From Candidatus Gastranaerophilales bacterium (lineage in GTDB: Bacteria > Cyanobacteriota > Vampirovibrionia > Gastranaerophilales > Gastranaerophilaceae), in NCBI GenBank assembly GCA_928722015.1, contig CAKMWI010000004.1:124001-188000 (forward strand): a stretch of DNA of 64,000 bases, written 5' to 3'. The notes beneath the pieces are model-generated. The model saw only the letters and a program-made list of their open reading frames with translations, had not been told where the DNA came from and did not search any database. Position 1 is the first letter of the stretch, and each line of letters begins with the position of its first letter. The translations under genes were made by a program, and so were the position numbers. This document shows positions 35,204 to 42,734 of the stretch, in pieces.

Positions 35204-35369
35204 CCGAAAACAATAGATAGACCGCCAGCACTACACTATTCCGAACCAAAGACCAAAAGATAAGCATTGTGAGAAAATCTAAACTTTTGGATTTTCCTAC
35301 AATGCCGACTACGGCGGAATCCCTCCCACTCCTTATATATTTCTTTCTGTATACATTGAATTTGTATTT

Positions 35370-35474
35370 AGTAAAATGCAGACAACACCACGGATCGGCT
35401 TTTGGCTGGACAATTCCAACCAAACACCGCAGCAGACAGTAGAAACCATTCTGAACGTTAGGAAGCCGGTATGA
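35370..35474 (+). pseudogene. C-terminal remnant of a foreign ORF upstream of tet(W)
   Basis: The frame ending at TGA 35472-35474 reads MQTTPRIGFWLDNSNQTPQQ and continues TVETILNVRKPV. It reads like the end of a real protein and has no ribosome binding site. The 170 bases before it, between the recombinase edge and this remnant, hold nothing I can assign. Confidence 0.4.
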
Positions 35475-35513
35475 TTGTTACATATAAGGGGAAGAAAAAT
35501 TTCTTTTAGATAC

Positions 35514-35542
35514 TTGTTTTCCTAAAACTGATGTGATATAAT
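35514..35542 (+). promoter_or_regulatory. tet(W) promoter
   Basis: TTGTTT at 35514-35519, a 17-base spacer and perfect TATAAT at 35537-35542. The leader ribosome binding site AAAAGGAG follows at 35556-35563. Confidence 0.85.
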
Positions 35543-35571
35543 AATTCAATTCCAGAAAAGGAGTAAAAAAT

Positions 35572-35595
35572 ATGCGGCAAGGTATTCTTAAATAA
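35572..35595 (+). CDS. tet(W) leader peptide (7 residues)
   Basis: ATG CGG CAA GGT ATT CTT AAA TAA encodes MRQGILK, behind AAAAGGAG. The same short peptide starts the leader of tet(M)-type genes. Its coding bases 35581-35591 are complementary to 35669-35679, so ribosome position on the leader can decide which hairpins form. Confidence 0.85.
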   Translation: MRQGILK

Positions 35596-35764
35596 AACTA
35601 TAATCAAATAGTGGGAACAAAGGATTATGATAGCTCCCTTTTGTAGGGGCTTAGTTTTTTGTACCCAATTTAAGAATACTTTTGCCTTATCAATTTTGAC
35701 ATATCCCCAAAAACAGCACTCACAAACAGGTGTATGCTGTATATGTGTATGTCCGCAAATTATC

Positions 35765-35804
35765 ATCCCCAGTGGTAAAAGTATTTTACTGCTGGGGATT
35801 TTTA
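35765..35804 (+). terminator. Attenuator terminator in the tet(W) leader
   Basis: A 16-bp stem (35765-35780 with 35784-35799, two G-U pairs, loop GTA) is followed by TTTTT. It lies 34 bases before the tet(W) ATG. In the ribosomal-protection family, tetracycline-stalled ribosomes are thought to favour read-through of such terminators. Confidence 0.88.
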
Positions 35805-35837
35805 TGCCCTTCGGGGCAGTAAAGGGAGGACAATCAC

Positions 35838-37757
35838 ATGAAAATAATCAATATTGGAATTCTTGCCCATGTAGACGCTGGAAAGACGACCTTGACGGAG
35901 AGCCTGCTATATGCCAGCGGAGCCATTTCAGAACCGGGGAGCGTCGAAAAAGGGACAACGAGGACGGACACCATGTTTTTGGAGCGGCAGCGTGGGATTA
36001 CCATTCAAGCGGCAGTCACTTCCTTCCAGTGGCACAGATGTAAAGTCAACATTGTGGATACGCCCGGCCACATGGATTTTTTGGCGGAGGTGTACCGCTC
36101 TTTGGCTGTTTTAGATGGGGCCATCTTGGTGATCTCCGCTAAAGATGGCGTGCAGGCCCAGACCCGTATTCTGTTCCATGCCCTGCGGAAAATGAACATT
36201 CCCACCGTTATCTTTATCAACAAGATCGACCAGGCTGGCGTTGATTTGCAGAGCGTGGTTCAGTCTGTTCGGGATAAGCTCTCCGCCGATATTATCATCA
36301 AGCAGACGGTGTCGCTGTCCCCGGAAATAGTCCTGGAGGAAAATACCGACATAGAAGCATGGGATGCGGTCATCGAAAATAACGATAAATTATTGGAAAA
36401 GTATATCGCAGGAGAACCAATCAGCCGGGAAAAACTTGTGCGGGAGGAACAGCGGCGGGTTCAAGACGCCTCCCTGTTCCCGGTCTATTATGGCAGCGCC
36501 AAAAAGGGCCTTGGCATTCAACCGTTGATGGATGCGGTGACAGGGCTGTTCCAACCGATTGGGGAACAGGGGAGCGCCGCCCTATGCGGCAGCGTTTTCA
36601 AGGTGGAGTATACAGATTGCGGCCAGCGGCGTGTCTATCTACGGCTATACAGCGGAACGCTGCGCCTGCGGGATACGGTGGCCCTGGCCGGGAGAGAAAA
36701 GCTGAAAATCACAGAGATGCGTATTCCATCCAAAGGGGAAATTGTTCGGACAGACACCGCTTATCCGGGTGAAATTGTTATCCTTCCCAGCGACAGCGTG
36801 AGGTTAAACGATGTATTAGGGGACCCAACCCGGCTCCCTCGTAAAAGGTGGCGTGAGGACCCCCTCCCCATGCTGCGGACGTCGATTGCGCCGAAAACGG
36901 CAGCGCAAAGAGAACGGCTGCTGGACGCTCTTACGCAACTTGCGGATACTGACCCGCTTTTGCGCTGCGAGGTGGATTCCATCACCCATGAGATCATTCT
37001 TTCTTTTTTGGGCCGGGTGCAGTTGGAGGTTGTTTCCGCTTTGCTGTCGGAAAAATACAAGCTTGAAACAGTGGTAAAGGAACCCACCGTCATTTATATG
37101 GAGCGGCCGCTCAAAGCAGCCAGCCACACCATCCATATCGAGGTGCCGCCCAACCCGTTTTGGGCATCCATCGGACTGTCTGTTACACCACTCCCGCTTG
37201 GCTCCGGTGTACAATACGAGAGCCGGGTTTCGCTGGGATACTTGAACCAGAGTTTTCAAAACGCTGTCAGGGATGGTATCCGTTACGGGCTGGAGCAGGG
37301 CTTGTTCGGCTGGAACGTAACGGACTGTAAGATTTGCTTTGAATACGGGCTTTATTACAGTCCGGTCAGCACGCCGGCGGACTTCCGCTCATTGGCCCCG
37401 ATTGTATTGGAACAGGCATTGAAGGAATCAGGGACGCAACTGCTGGAACCTTATCTCTCCTTCACCCTCTATGCGCCCCGGGAATATCTTTCCAGGGCTT
37501 ATCATGATGCACCGAAATACTGTGCCACCATCGAAACGGTCCAGGTAAAAAAGGATGAAGTTGTCTTTACTGGCGAGATTCCCGCCCGCTGTATACAGGC
37601 ATACCGTACTGATCTGGCCTTTTACACCAACGGGCAGAGCGTATGCCTTACAGAACTGAAAGGGTATCAGGCCGCTGTCGGCAAGCCAGTCATCCAGCCC
37701 CGCCGTCCAAACAGCCGCCTGGACAAGGTGCGCTATATGTTTCAGAAGATAATGTAA
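35838..37757 (+). CDS. tet(W): Tetracycline resistance ribosomal protection protein Tet(W)
   Basis: 639 residues, the exact Tet(W) length, and recognisable as Tet(W) over its whole extent. It is an EF-G-like GTPase: G1 AHVDAGKTTL at 10-19, G3 DTPGHMDF near 74-81, G4 NKID near 128-131, then the domain III-V core and the C-terminal helix of the Tet(M)/Tet(O) group. The protein binds tetracycline-blocked ribosomes and expels the drug with GTP hydrolysis. It has AAAGGGAGGA as ribosome binding site and a full leader attenuator upstream. G+C and codon use are foreign to the neighbourhood. No frameshift or missing motif, so resistance is expected if it is transcribed. Confidence 0.97.
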   Translation: MKIINIGILAHVDAGKTTLTESLLYASGAISEPGSVEKGTTRTDTMFLERQRGITIQAAVTSFQWHRCKVNIVDTPGHMDFLAEVYRSLAVLDGAILVISAKDGVQAQTRILFHALRKMNIPTVIFINKIDQAGVDLQSVVQSVRDKLSADIIIKQTVSLSPEIVLEENTDIEAWDAVIENNDKLLEKYIAGEPISREKLVREEQRRVQDASLFPVYYGSAKKGLGIQPLMDAVTGLFQPIGEQGSAALCGSVFKVEYTDCGQRRVYLRLYSGTLRLRDTVALAGREKLKITEMRIPSKGEIVRTDTAYPGEIVILPSDSVRLNDVLGDPTRLPRKRWREDPLPMLRTSIAPKTAAQRERLLDALTQLADTDPLLRCEVDSITHEIILSFLGRVQLEVVSALLSEKYKLETVVKEPTVIYMERPLKAASHTIHIEVPPNPFWASIGLSVTPLPLGSGVQYESRVSLGYLNQSFQNAVRDGIRYGLEQGLFGWNVTDCKICFEYGLYYSPVSTPADFRSLAPIVLEQALKESGTQLLEPYLSFTLYAPREYLSRAYHDAPKYCATIETVQVKKDEVVFTGEIPARCIQAYRTDLAFYTNGQSVCLTELKGYQAAVGKPVIQPRRPNSRLDKVRYMFQKIM

Positions 37758-37838
37758 CGTCTTGCGCAATGCAAGCGTTCATTGCTGGCTATTGCGAAAT
37801 ATCATTGATAAAATCAGTATCAGAGAGGAGAAACTATT

Positions 37839-38294
37839 TTGAACCAGGAACAGACGAATATTACAACAGGAAAGCAAATACGTCATCTGCGAACACAATT
37901 GGGAATGACACAGGAAGAACTAGCCGGGGAATTGAATGTTACCCGGCAGGCACTATCGAATTGGGAGAGAGATGTTAATGAACCCGATTTAAATATGTTG
38001 AAAAAAATTTGCTTTCTTTTTGGAGTCAACATGGACGATTTTGCGAAGGAGGTAATAACAAAGATGGAAACATATGAAAAAAAGGAGAAACGACAATTTA
38101 ATAAGTACGATATGGCAATTGGACTTTTTTATGGTGTTGGTATATTTCTTGGCATTGGTATTTTCTTTGTTGGCGGTTTTATGACAATGTCAGGTGCAGG
38201 GTGGGGAGCATCACTATTTGGCGGTGGCTGTTTTTCTCTTGTATTTGGCTTGATATGCCATGCAGTTATTACATTGAGAAGAAATGACAAATGA
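37839..38294 (+). CDS. XRE regulator with C-terminal membrane helices
   Basis: 151 residues from a TTG start with GAGAGGAG 8 bases upstream. The helix-turn-helix is at about 12-66 (GKQIRHLRTQLGMTQEELAGELNVTRQALSNWERDVNEPDL), followed by a charged linker and two membrane helices (about 95-120 and 125-145) separated by a Gly-rich turn. Firmicute XRE proteins of this layout are common next to transporters and resistance genes. Composition is intermediate between tet(W) and the host. It probably travels with the cassette; whether it controls tet(W) is unknown. Confidence 0.85.
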   Translation: MNQEQTNITTGKQIRHLRTQLGMTQEELAGELNVTRQALSNWERDVNEPDLNMLKKICFLFGVNMDDFAKEVITKMETYEKKEKRQFNKYDMAIGLFYGVGIFLGIGIFFVGGFMTMSGAGWGASLFGGGCFSLVFGLICHAVITLRRNDK

Positions 38295-38339
38295 TGACAT
38301 ATCCTGCTTTCTATACTTTTCGGTAATACCGAGTAAAAA

Positions 38340-38374
38340 AAGCCGCTGCTTTTGGCTTTCCAATAGCGGCGGCT
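38340..38374. terminator. GC-rich hairpin after the XRE gene
   Basis: AAGCCGCTGCT pairs with AGCGGCGGCTT around 13 bases. The A-run on its left means the better terminator is on the minus strand; on + it is a stem without a good T-run. Confidence 0.6.
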
Positions 38375-38525
38375 TAATGCAAGCGGCGGCAAAGGGAAAT
38401 ATCCTTTGAATACCTTACAGAAGAAAAGTTTTGCAGCATTACAAAAATAAAAGCCTATACCATTTTGGAAAGAAAAGATACATAATAGTCAAGACGACAA
38501 CAATCAGAAGTTATGGAGGGTAACA

Positions 38526-39194
38526 ATGGAATATAGTAAGGAAGATTTAATGGAAGCAAAAAAGCAAATTTTGGGAGTGGGAGAGAACATGGGAACAGAG
38601 GAAAGTAAAAAAATCTGGGAGGAGAACGCACAATTTTGGGATAATGCAATGGGTGACGAATCTAATGAATTTCACAGAGAGGTAGTGCGCCCCAAAGTAA
38701 CGGAACTTCTATCTCCTAATCCTGCGGATTACATTTTGGATATTGCGTGTGGCAATGGAAATTATTCTTCGTATCTTGCACAAAGAGGTGCTTCGGTTGT
38801 CGCTTTTGATTACAGCAAAAAAATGATAGAATTGGCTAAAAGACGGCAATCACAATATGCAAAACAAATTGAATTTTGTGTGGCGGATGCGACCGATAGA
38901 AAAAGTATATTAGAATTAAAAAGAAATCGAGCCTTTACGAAAGCAGTTTCTAATATGGCAATTATGGATATTACGGACATTGAACCACTTCTTATGGCTG
39001 TTTATGAACTGTTGCAGGAAAGCGGAATTTTTGTCTTTGCAACGCAACACCCTTGTTTTGTCACGTTGACTGAAAAATATATGACACCGCACAGTTACTA
39101 TGATAGTTTGCTTGGTACAACTTTTTTGAGTGATTTAGTCGGAAGTGAATCAAATATCGGTTGGGCATGTTCGCCCAACGACACTAAATATTAG
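38526..39194 (+). pseudogene. Class I SAM-dependent methyltransferase, C-terminus replaced
   Basis: Starts behind GGAGGG. Residues about 1-195 are a normal Rossmann methyltransferase: motif I ILDIACGNGNYSSYLAQRGA, acidic FDYSKKMIELAK, and post-motif VADATDR and IFVFATQHP. From about 198 (LLGTTFLSDLVGSE onward) the frame runs into repeat-type DNA: AGTCGGAA and a GTTGGGC hairpin at 39160-39179. Relatives continue for 40-60 further residues, so the true C-terminus was lost at about 39115, where I place the right edge of the cassette. Substrate unknown. Confidence 0.75.
39160..39179. repeat. GTTGGGC hairpin repeat, copy 1
   Basis: GTTGGGC-ATGTTC-GCCCAAC. The same stem recurs at 39317 and, with one change, at 42087; the latter two are followed by CTACA. 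REP-like. Confidence 0.75.
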
Positions 39195-39316
39195 CCGTCG
39201 GAAGTTGTTTGATTATACCAAAATCAAACTGGACGAAAACGGACTTTATTAGGACATAAAGTTACAAAGAACATTTTGAAATTAGGTTGAAACTAAACAA
39301 AAATCAAAGTTTTATC

Positions 39317-39343
39317 GTTGGGCTGAAAGCCCAACCTACAGAC
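39317..39343 (+). repeat. GTTGGGC hairpin repeat, copy 2
   Basis: GTTGGGCTGAAAGCCCAAC followed by CTACAGAC. Intergenic, like the others. The 39195-39950 tract contains no convincing gene; a 258-base ORF over 39645-39902 is made of repeat DNA. Confidence 0.75.
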
Positions 39344-39424
39344 TACAAATAAATTTTAAAAAAGTGACAAAAAGAATTGAGAAAAATTTGTTCATTTATT
39401 TAATATTTTAAATTTATGTTGCCC

Positions 39425-39475
39425 AAAATAATCAAACCATCTGTAACAAGAAATCAAACCATGTGTTCTTTTACA
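39425..39475 (+). repeat. Dispersed repeat R1, copy C
   Basis: The best-preserved copy: half-sites ATCAAACCAT at 39431 and 39453, 22 bp apart, ending TTCTTTTACA. Directly followed by the F1 repeat. Confidence 0.82.
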
Positions 39476-39478
39476 TTT

Positions 39479-39526
39479 GGATACATGTACTTTATCCTTG
39501 TATTTTAAGGTCCAGTTTATTGCCAT
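39479..39526 (+). repeat. Flanking direct repeat F1, right copy
   Basis: 46 of 48 bases match 32738-32785, same orientation. Confidence 0.85.
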
Positions 39527-39635
39527 AATAATAAAAAGTCGGTTGTACATACTTGCCTAACAACTTTAAATCAAAGGTGCTCGGAAACAGCTTGAGCTTT
39601 TAGGTTGGAGTTTCTACTCAACTCATGTTACAATT

Positions 39636-39677
39636 GAACAGACATTGCAGGAATTTAATTTTTTTGAACTAATAGGG
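39636..39677 (+). repeat. Flanking direct repeat F2, right copy
   Basis: 41 of 42 bases match 32971-33012, same orientation. Order F1 then F2 is the same on both sides. Confidence 0.85.
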
Positions 39678-39713
39678 TGTAGTTTTTTGAGTAATTTGGG
39701 CGGGAGCTTTTCT

Positions 39714-39748
39714 GTCATTGCGAGGGCGAATGGCCCGAAGCAATCCAG
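39714..39748. repeat. GTCATTGCGAG-type palindromic repeat
   Basis: ATTGCGAGGGCGAATGGCCC followed by GAAGCAATCCAG: an imperfect palindrome (ATTGC with GCAAT, GGGC with GCCC). This resembles the GTCATTGCGAG...GCAATCC repeats dispersed in many unrelated bacteria. Single copy in this window. Confidence 0.7.
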
Positions 39749-39951
39749 CTTTTGGGCGGTTGGAAGTTGTTTGAGTATCTCAATTTTAAATTACTCACTT
39801 TACTCTTTTAATGGTCACATAGAAATTTTATTTTTCTACAAAATAACCTTATCTTTACTCCACAAGCCAATTTCACCACTGAGTAATCAAAGAGTAGTTT
39901 GAGTAATTTGAATTTGTTTCAAAAAATTAAACTATACATAAAGAAATTTTT

Positions 39952-41181
39952 TCAACGTAAAGATATAAAATCTTTGAATAATTTTTCTATATTATCACCG
40001 AAGGCATATGCTTCAACTTCTAATGGATTGTTTCTATAGTTTTCTGAACCAAAACCAAACGCATCAAGTCCTTCATAATTTTTCATAGCCTTCAAATCTT
40101 GAACCGCTTTAATTCCTGATGGTGAGTTTGCTTTTATTTTAGGCAATTTTAATACTTCTGAAAAATTAGTCTCAATTTTAGGAATAAGTTCTTTGGTCCA
40201 ACTATCTATTGTTTTTTTGATAAATTCGTCTCCTTTTCCCTGTTTTAATGCCTGTTCATACCTGTTTTTTAGCATAAACTCAAAAGAAGATTTATCTAAT
40301 GCTCGTTTTAGACTATTTTCGGATATTACCCTTGCATATTCCTTTACCCCAATATTTTCTGTTCTTAAGATATTACTAAATTGTTCGCAATGCTTAAGTT
40401 CATGAGATATTAAATTCATTTGTTGTTGTGGTGTTAATTTTTCTAAAAAACCTTTTGAATATCCAATAGTATTGTTAATATAATCATAACCTCCAGTTAC
40501 AGAGATAATACCATCGTTATCGTTAATAGTAATTTTTTTAGGTGCTATTCCATTGAGTTTCATATGACTAACCATATTTCCATATGCAGTATCAACAAAT
40601 TCCTGTCCAGTTCTGCCTTCCAAATTTGCGAAAATTGATTTATATTCACTTGGAATATTTTTTGAAATTATTGGAGATTTCTTAGCAGACTGAGCCTGTA
40701 CTGTTGTATTAGTAGAATTTGTTGATTTAGATAATTTAAATTTATTTTTTACATAATTTCTAAATTTGCTTGCAGGAGTTTTTACAAAATTCTTTACCGC
40801 TATCCATTCCTCTTTCAATCCTAATTTTAGCCAATCAAGATTTGTTTGTGGCAACTCTTTCAGCACTTCTTTTGAGGCTTTTCCCAAAGTTTCCGATATA
40901 TACTCATTCATAGATTGACTGATTTGTTTAGCCATCCCCTGCGTTCCGCCAACAGCTTTCAAACCTTGCTGAAGGCCTCTATATCCGGCAAAATTCGTAA
41001 CTACAGTTGTTCCATTTTCTGCACCAAGTCTTTTAAATGCTTGTTCGTTAAAAACATTTAAAACCTTACGTTGTTGCACAGGGGGCATTTTTTGTAATCT
41101 ACTATGTGCTGATTTAAAATCCCCTTTGGTTGCAGCATCATAAATTGTACTAACAACTTTTTTTAGTAATCTTGATTTCAT
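39952..41181 (-). CDS. Putative HEXXH metallopeptidase-like protein
   Basis: 409 residues with AAAGGAAAACG upstream and no signal peptide. HELKH at 260-264 in LISHELKHCEQ is a zincin motif, and NPLEVEAYAFGD at 385-396 supplies a Glu (388 or 390) in the place of a third zinc ligand, as in gluzincin-type proteins with a distal ExEA helix. The N-terminal 170 residues are helical and lysine-rich with a Ser/Thr/Asn linker (STNSTNTTVQAQS). A toxin or effector-like peptidase is plausible; the substrate is unknown. It sits between repeats, separated from the next minus-strand gene by R1 copy D. Confidence 0.65.
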   Translation of the reverse strand: MKSRLLKKVVSTIYDAATKGDFKSAHSRLQKMPPVQQRKVLNVFNEQAFKRLGAENGTTVVTNFAGYRGLQQGLKAVGGTQGMAKQISQSMNEYISETLGKASKEVLKELPQTNLDWLKLGLKEEWIAVKNFVKTPASKFRNYVKNKFKLSKSTNSTNTTVQAQSAKKSPIISKNIPSEYKSIFANLEGRTGQEFVDTAYGNMVSHMKLNGIAPKKITINDNDGIISVTGGYDYINNTIGYSKGFLEKLTPQQQMNLISHELKHCEQFSNILRTENIGVKEYARVISENSLKRALDKSSFEFMLKNRYEQALKQGKGDEFIKKTIDSWTKELIPKIETNFSEVLKLPKIKANSPSGIKAVQDLKAMKNYEGLDAFGFGSENYRNNPLEVEAYAFGDNIEKLFKDFISLR

Positions 41182-41273
41182 CGTTTTCCTTTTATATTTC
41201 CCCGTATATTTATATAAAGTATTTTTGTTGATAAAAATTGCTTAATTATTAAAAATTTTTATTTTCTATGCAC

Positions 41274-41354
41274 AAAATAGTCAAACTATCTGTCTCAAAT
41301 AATCAAACCAAGTGTTCTTTTATATAGGGGTGTGTTTCAAATATATCTTGATTT
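41274..41354 (+). repeat. R1 copy D joined to F3
   Basis: 41274-41323 has half-sites GTCAAACT at 41280 and ATCAAACC at 41302 (22 bp apart) and ends TTCTTTTA. 41324-41354 is identical over 31 bases to 33007-33037. Confidence 0.8.
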
Positions 41355-41361
41355 GCCAAGC

Positions 41362-41877
41362 TTATAAACTTTTATCTTCTAATGTTTGTTCTAATATTTT
41401 TTTATGTTTTTTTATATAGTTTATTTTCCCATATATTAATAACAATACAATCATTATGTTAAACATTAGTACTAAAAAAATATCTTGGTTATATTTAGTT
41501 ATTTTTATTTTTTCAATACCAGATTTTATTAAATCTCTATCAATGTATGCAAAATATGGAATATAATATGTCGAGTGAAATAAACGACTATTTTCAGAGA
41601 ACATTAATGAATAGGATGTTACACGTCTAGTGCTTAAACAATGCACTTTTACATTCTTGGGTCTGTTTAGATTTACTATGCTAGAATTAGAAAATAAAAA
41701 CTGTTGTTCTAAACTACACTTATTTGAATTACAAATGAAGGTTTCTTTATAAGGATAATTGAATAATAAATAAAACAACACAACAAATGGCATAAAAAAG
41801 AGGAAGAAAATATAAAATTTGACCAATAATTTGTCAATAAATTTATTTTCTATCTTTTTATTAAAAAATTTAGACAT
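41362..41877 (-). CDS. Two-helix membrane protein, unknown
   Basis: 171 residues. Membrane helices at about 18-40 and 133-152 enclose an external loop of about 90 residues with a CNSNKC pair near 50-55 and strands such as VTSYSLMFSENSRLFHSTYY. The layout recalls a simple sensor or a PH-like YcxB-type protein, but no family is recognised. Very AT-rich, Lys-Asn-Ile codon usage. Transcribed on - with repeat R1 copy D and F3 immediately after its stop. Confidence 0.55.
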   Translation of the reverse strand: MSKFFNKKIENKFIDKLLVKFYIFFLFFMPFVVLFYLLFNYPYKETFICNSNKCSLEQQFLFSNSSIVNLNRPKNVKVHCLSTRRVTSYSLMFSENSRLFHSTYYIPYFAYIDRDLIKSGIEKIKITKYNQDIFLVLMFNIMIVLLLIYGKINYIKKHKKILEQTLEDKSL

Positions 41878-41966
41878 AAATAGAATTCCTTTTATTAATA
41901 TATTATATACAAAAAAATATGTAATAAGTAAAATTATAATAAAAAAGGAACCTTTTTGATTGAAAT

Positions 41967-42110
41967 AGTGATTGAAAAATTTTTCAAAATTAAATATGTA
42001 ATAATATGCCTGTAATTTAACGACCGGATTGATTTGTATGGATACTTTGATTATTTTGTTAAAGTTCAGTTAAAGTCCAATTAGTTGTTGGGCTATAAAC
42101 CCAACCTACA
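41967..42110. repeat. Repeat fragments in intergenic DNA, including GTTGGGC hairpin copy 3
   Basis: TTGAAAAATTTTTCAAAATT at 41972-41991 repeats 33204-33223 exactly; CTGTAATTTAACG near 42010 repeats about 32798; GTTGGGCTATAAACCCAAC followed by CTACA at 42087-42110 is the third GTTGGGC hairpin. Confidence 0.7.
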
Positions 42111-42152
42111 AACTTGATTTTTTGATAGGACAGAGGAAAAGTTTTTTAATTT

Positions 42153-42518
42153 TTATTTTTTTGTAAATAGTTTTTGAAATTCATCCAATGTACCATTTAT
42201 AATTATGTTTACATATTCTTTTAGTTCTTTAGCGTTAAATGCTGGTCCATTTTCATAATTAGCTTGCTTTTTTACATTTCCACCCTGGTTGATGAATTGT
42301 GCTCGAATTCCAATATGATTGTTATCATTTTTGTATAAAGGTTCAATATCAAATTTGATTATGTCTTTAGAAGTTCCTATTCCATCAGCTTTTTTGATAT
42401 ATTGGTTTGTTAGTTCTTTGTCTATGAACTTTTTCCCTCTAACACAAGTTCTTCTTGATATTTGTAATTTAGCGCCAAATCTTAATGAATTGCTTGCTTG
42501 AATATTATTGGTTTTCAT
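42153..42518 (-). CDS. Unclassified 121-residue protein with N-terminal RFGAK motif
   Basis: Begins MKTNNIQASNSLRFGAKL; the F-G-A motif is at 14-16. The remainder is a small mixed domain with strand-like IIKFDIEPLYKNDNNHIGIRAQFINQGG and a C-terminal helix AKELKEYVNIIINGTLDEFQKLF. No signal peptide, no catalytic motif. ACGGGGTAC upstream is a plausible ribosome binding site. Function unknown; grouped with the other F-motif proteins. Confidence 0.55.
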   Translation of the reverse strand: MKTNNIQASNSLRFGAKLQISRRTCVRGKKFIDKELTNQYIKKADGIGTSKDIIKFDIEPLYKNDNNHIGIRAQFINQGGNVKKQANYENGPAFNAKELKEYVNIIINGTLDEFQKLFTKK

Positions 42519-42734
42519 TAAAGTACCCCGTAAATCTTGATTCTTAATCTTTTCCGTATATATAAAAGCCGTAATAAATAAATTTGTTATATTATTAATA
42601 ATAGTTTACATATAAATTTATAGAAAATATAACATTAATTTAGGTTTCTAAATTTATTTGTCCCAAAATTCCTAAATTGCCTGTAAAATATTCACGAACT
42701 GTTTGTTCTTTTACAGTGTTCTTTTACACCCGGT

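Larger units (their letters stand above)
35150..39115 (+). mobile_element. Acquired high-G+C cassette carrying tet(W)
   Basis: Boundaries are approximate. The left edge is where the recombinase frame loses family similarity; the right edge is where the methyltransferase frame runs into host repeat DNA. Inside: an ORF remnant, tet(W) with its leader, an XRE gene and a truncated methyltransferase. G+C is clearly higher over tet(W) than in the AT-rich surroundings, with codon use rich in CGG, CTG and GCC. No transposase or terminal inverted repeat is visible, so the mechanism of entry is unknown. Confidence 0.75.

Noticed and set aside
35142..35423. 93-residue minus-strand ORF beside tet(W)
   Set aside because: Low-complexity translation, no ribosome binding site, and it overlaps the ORF remnant read on the other strand.
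36005..37769. Several minus-strand and alternate-frame ORFs inside tet(W)
   Set aside because: Shadows of a high-G+C gene; they lack ribosome binding sites and family features.
35150..39115. Tn916-like conjugative transposon
   Set aside because: The leader resembles tet(M), but no Tn916 transfer, excisionase or integrase genes accompany tet(W).
39645..39902. 85-residue ORF
   Set aside because: It is built of F2, the GTCATTGCGAG palindrome and other repeat DNA, with no ribosome binding site.
22797..41323. R1 repeats as a CRISPR array
   Set aside because: Each locus has only two half-sites with 22-bp spacing, copies are kilobases apart, and no cas gene is present.
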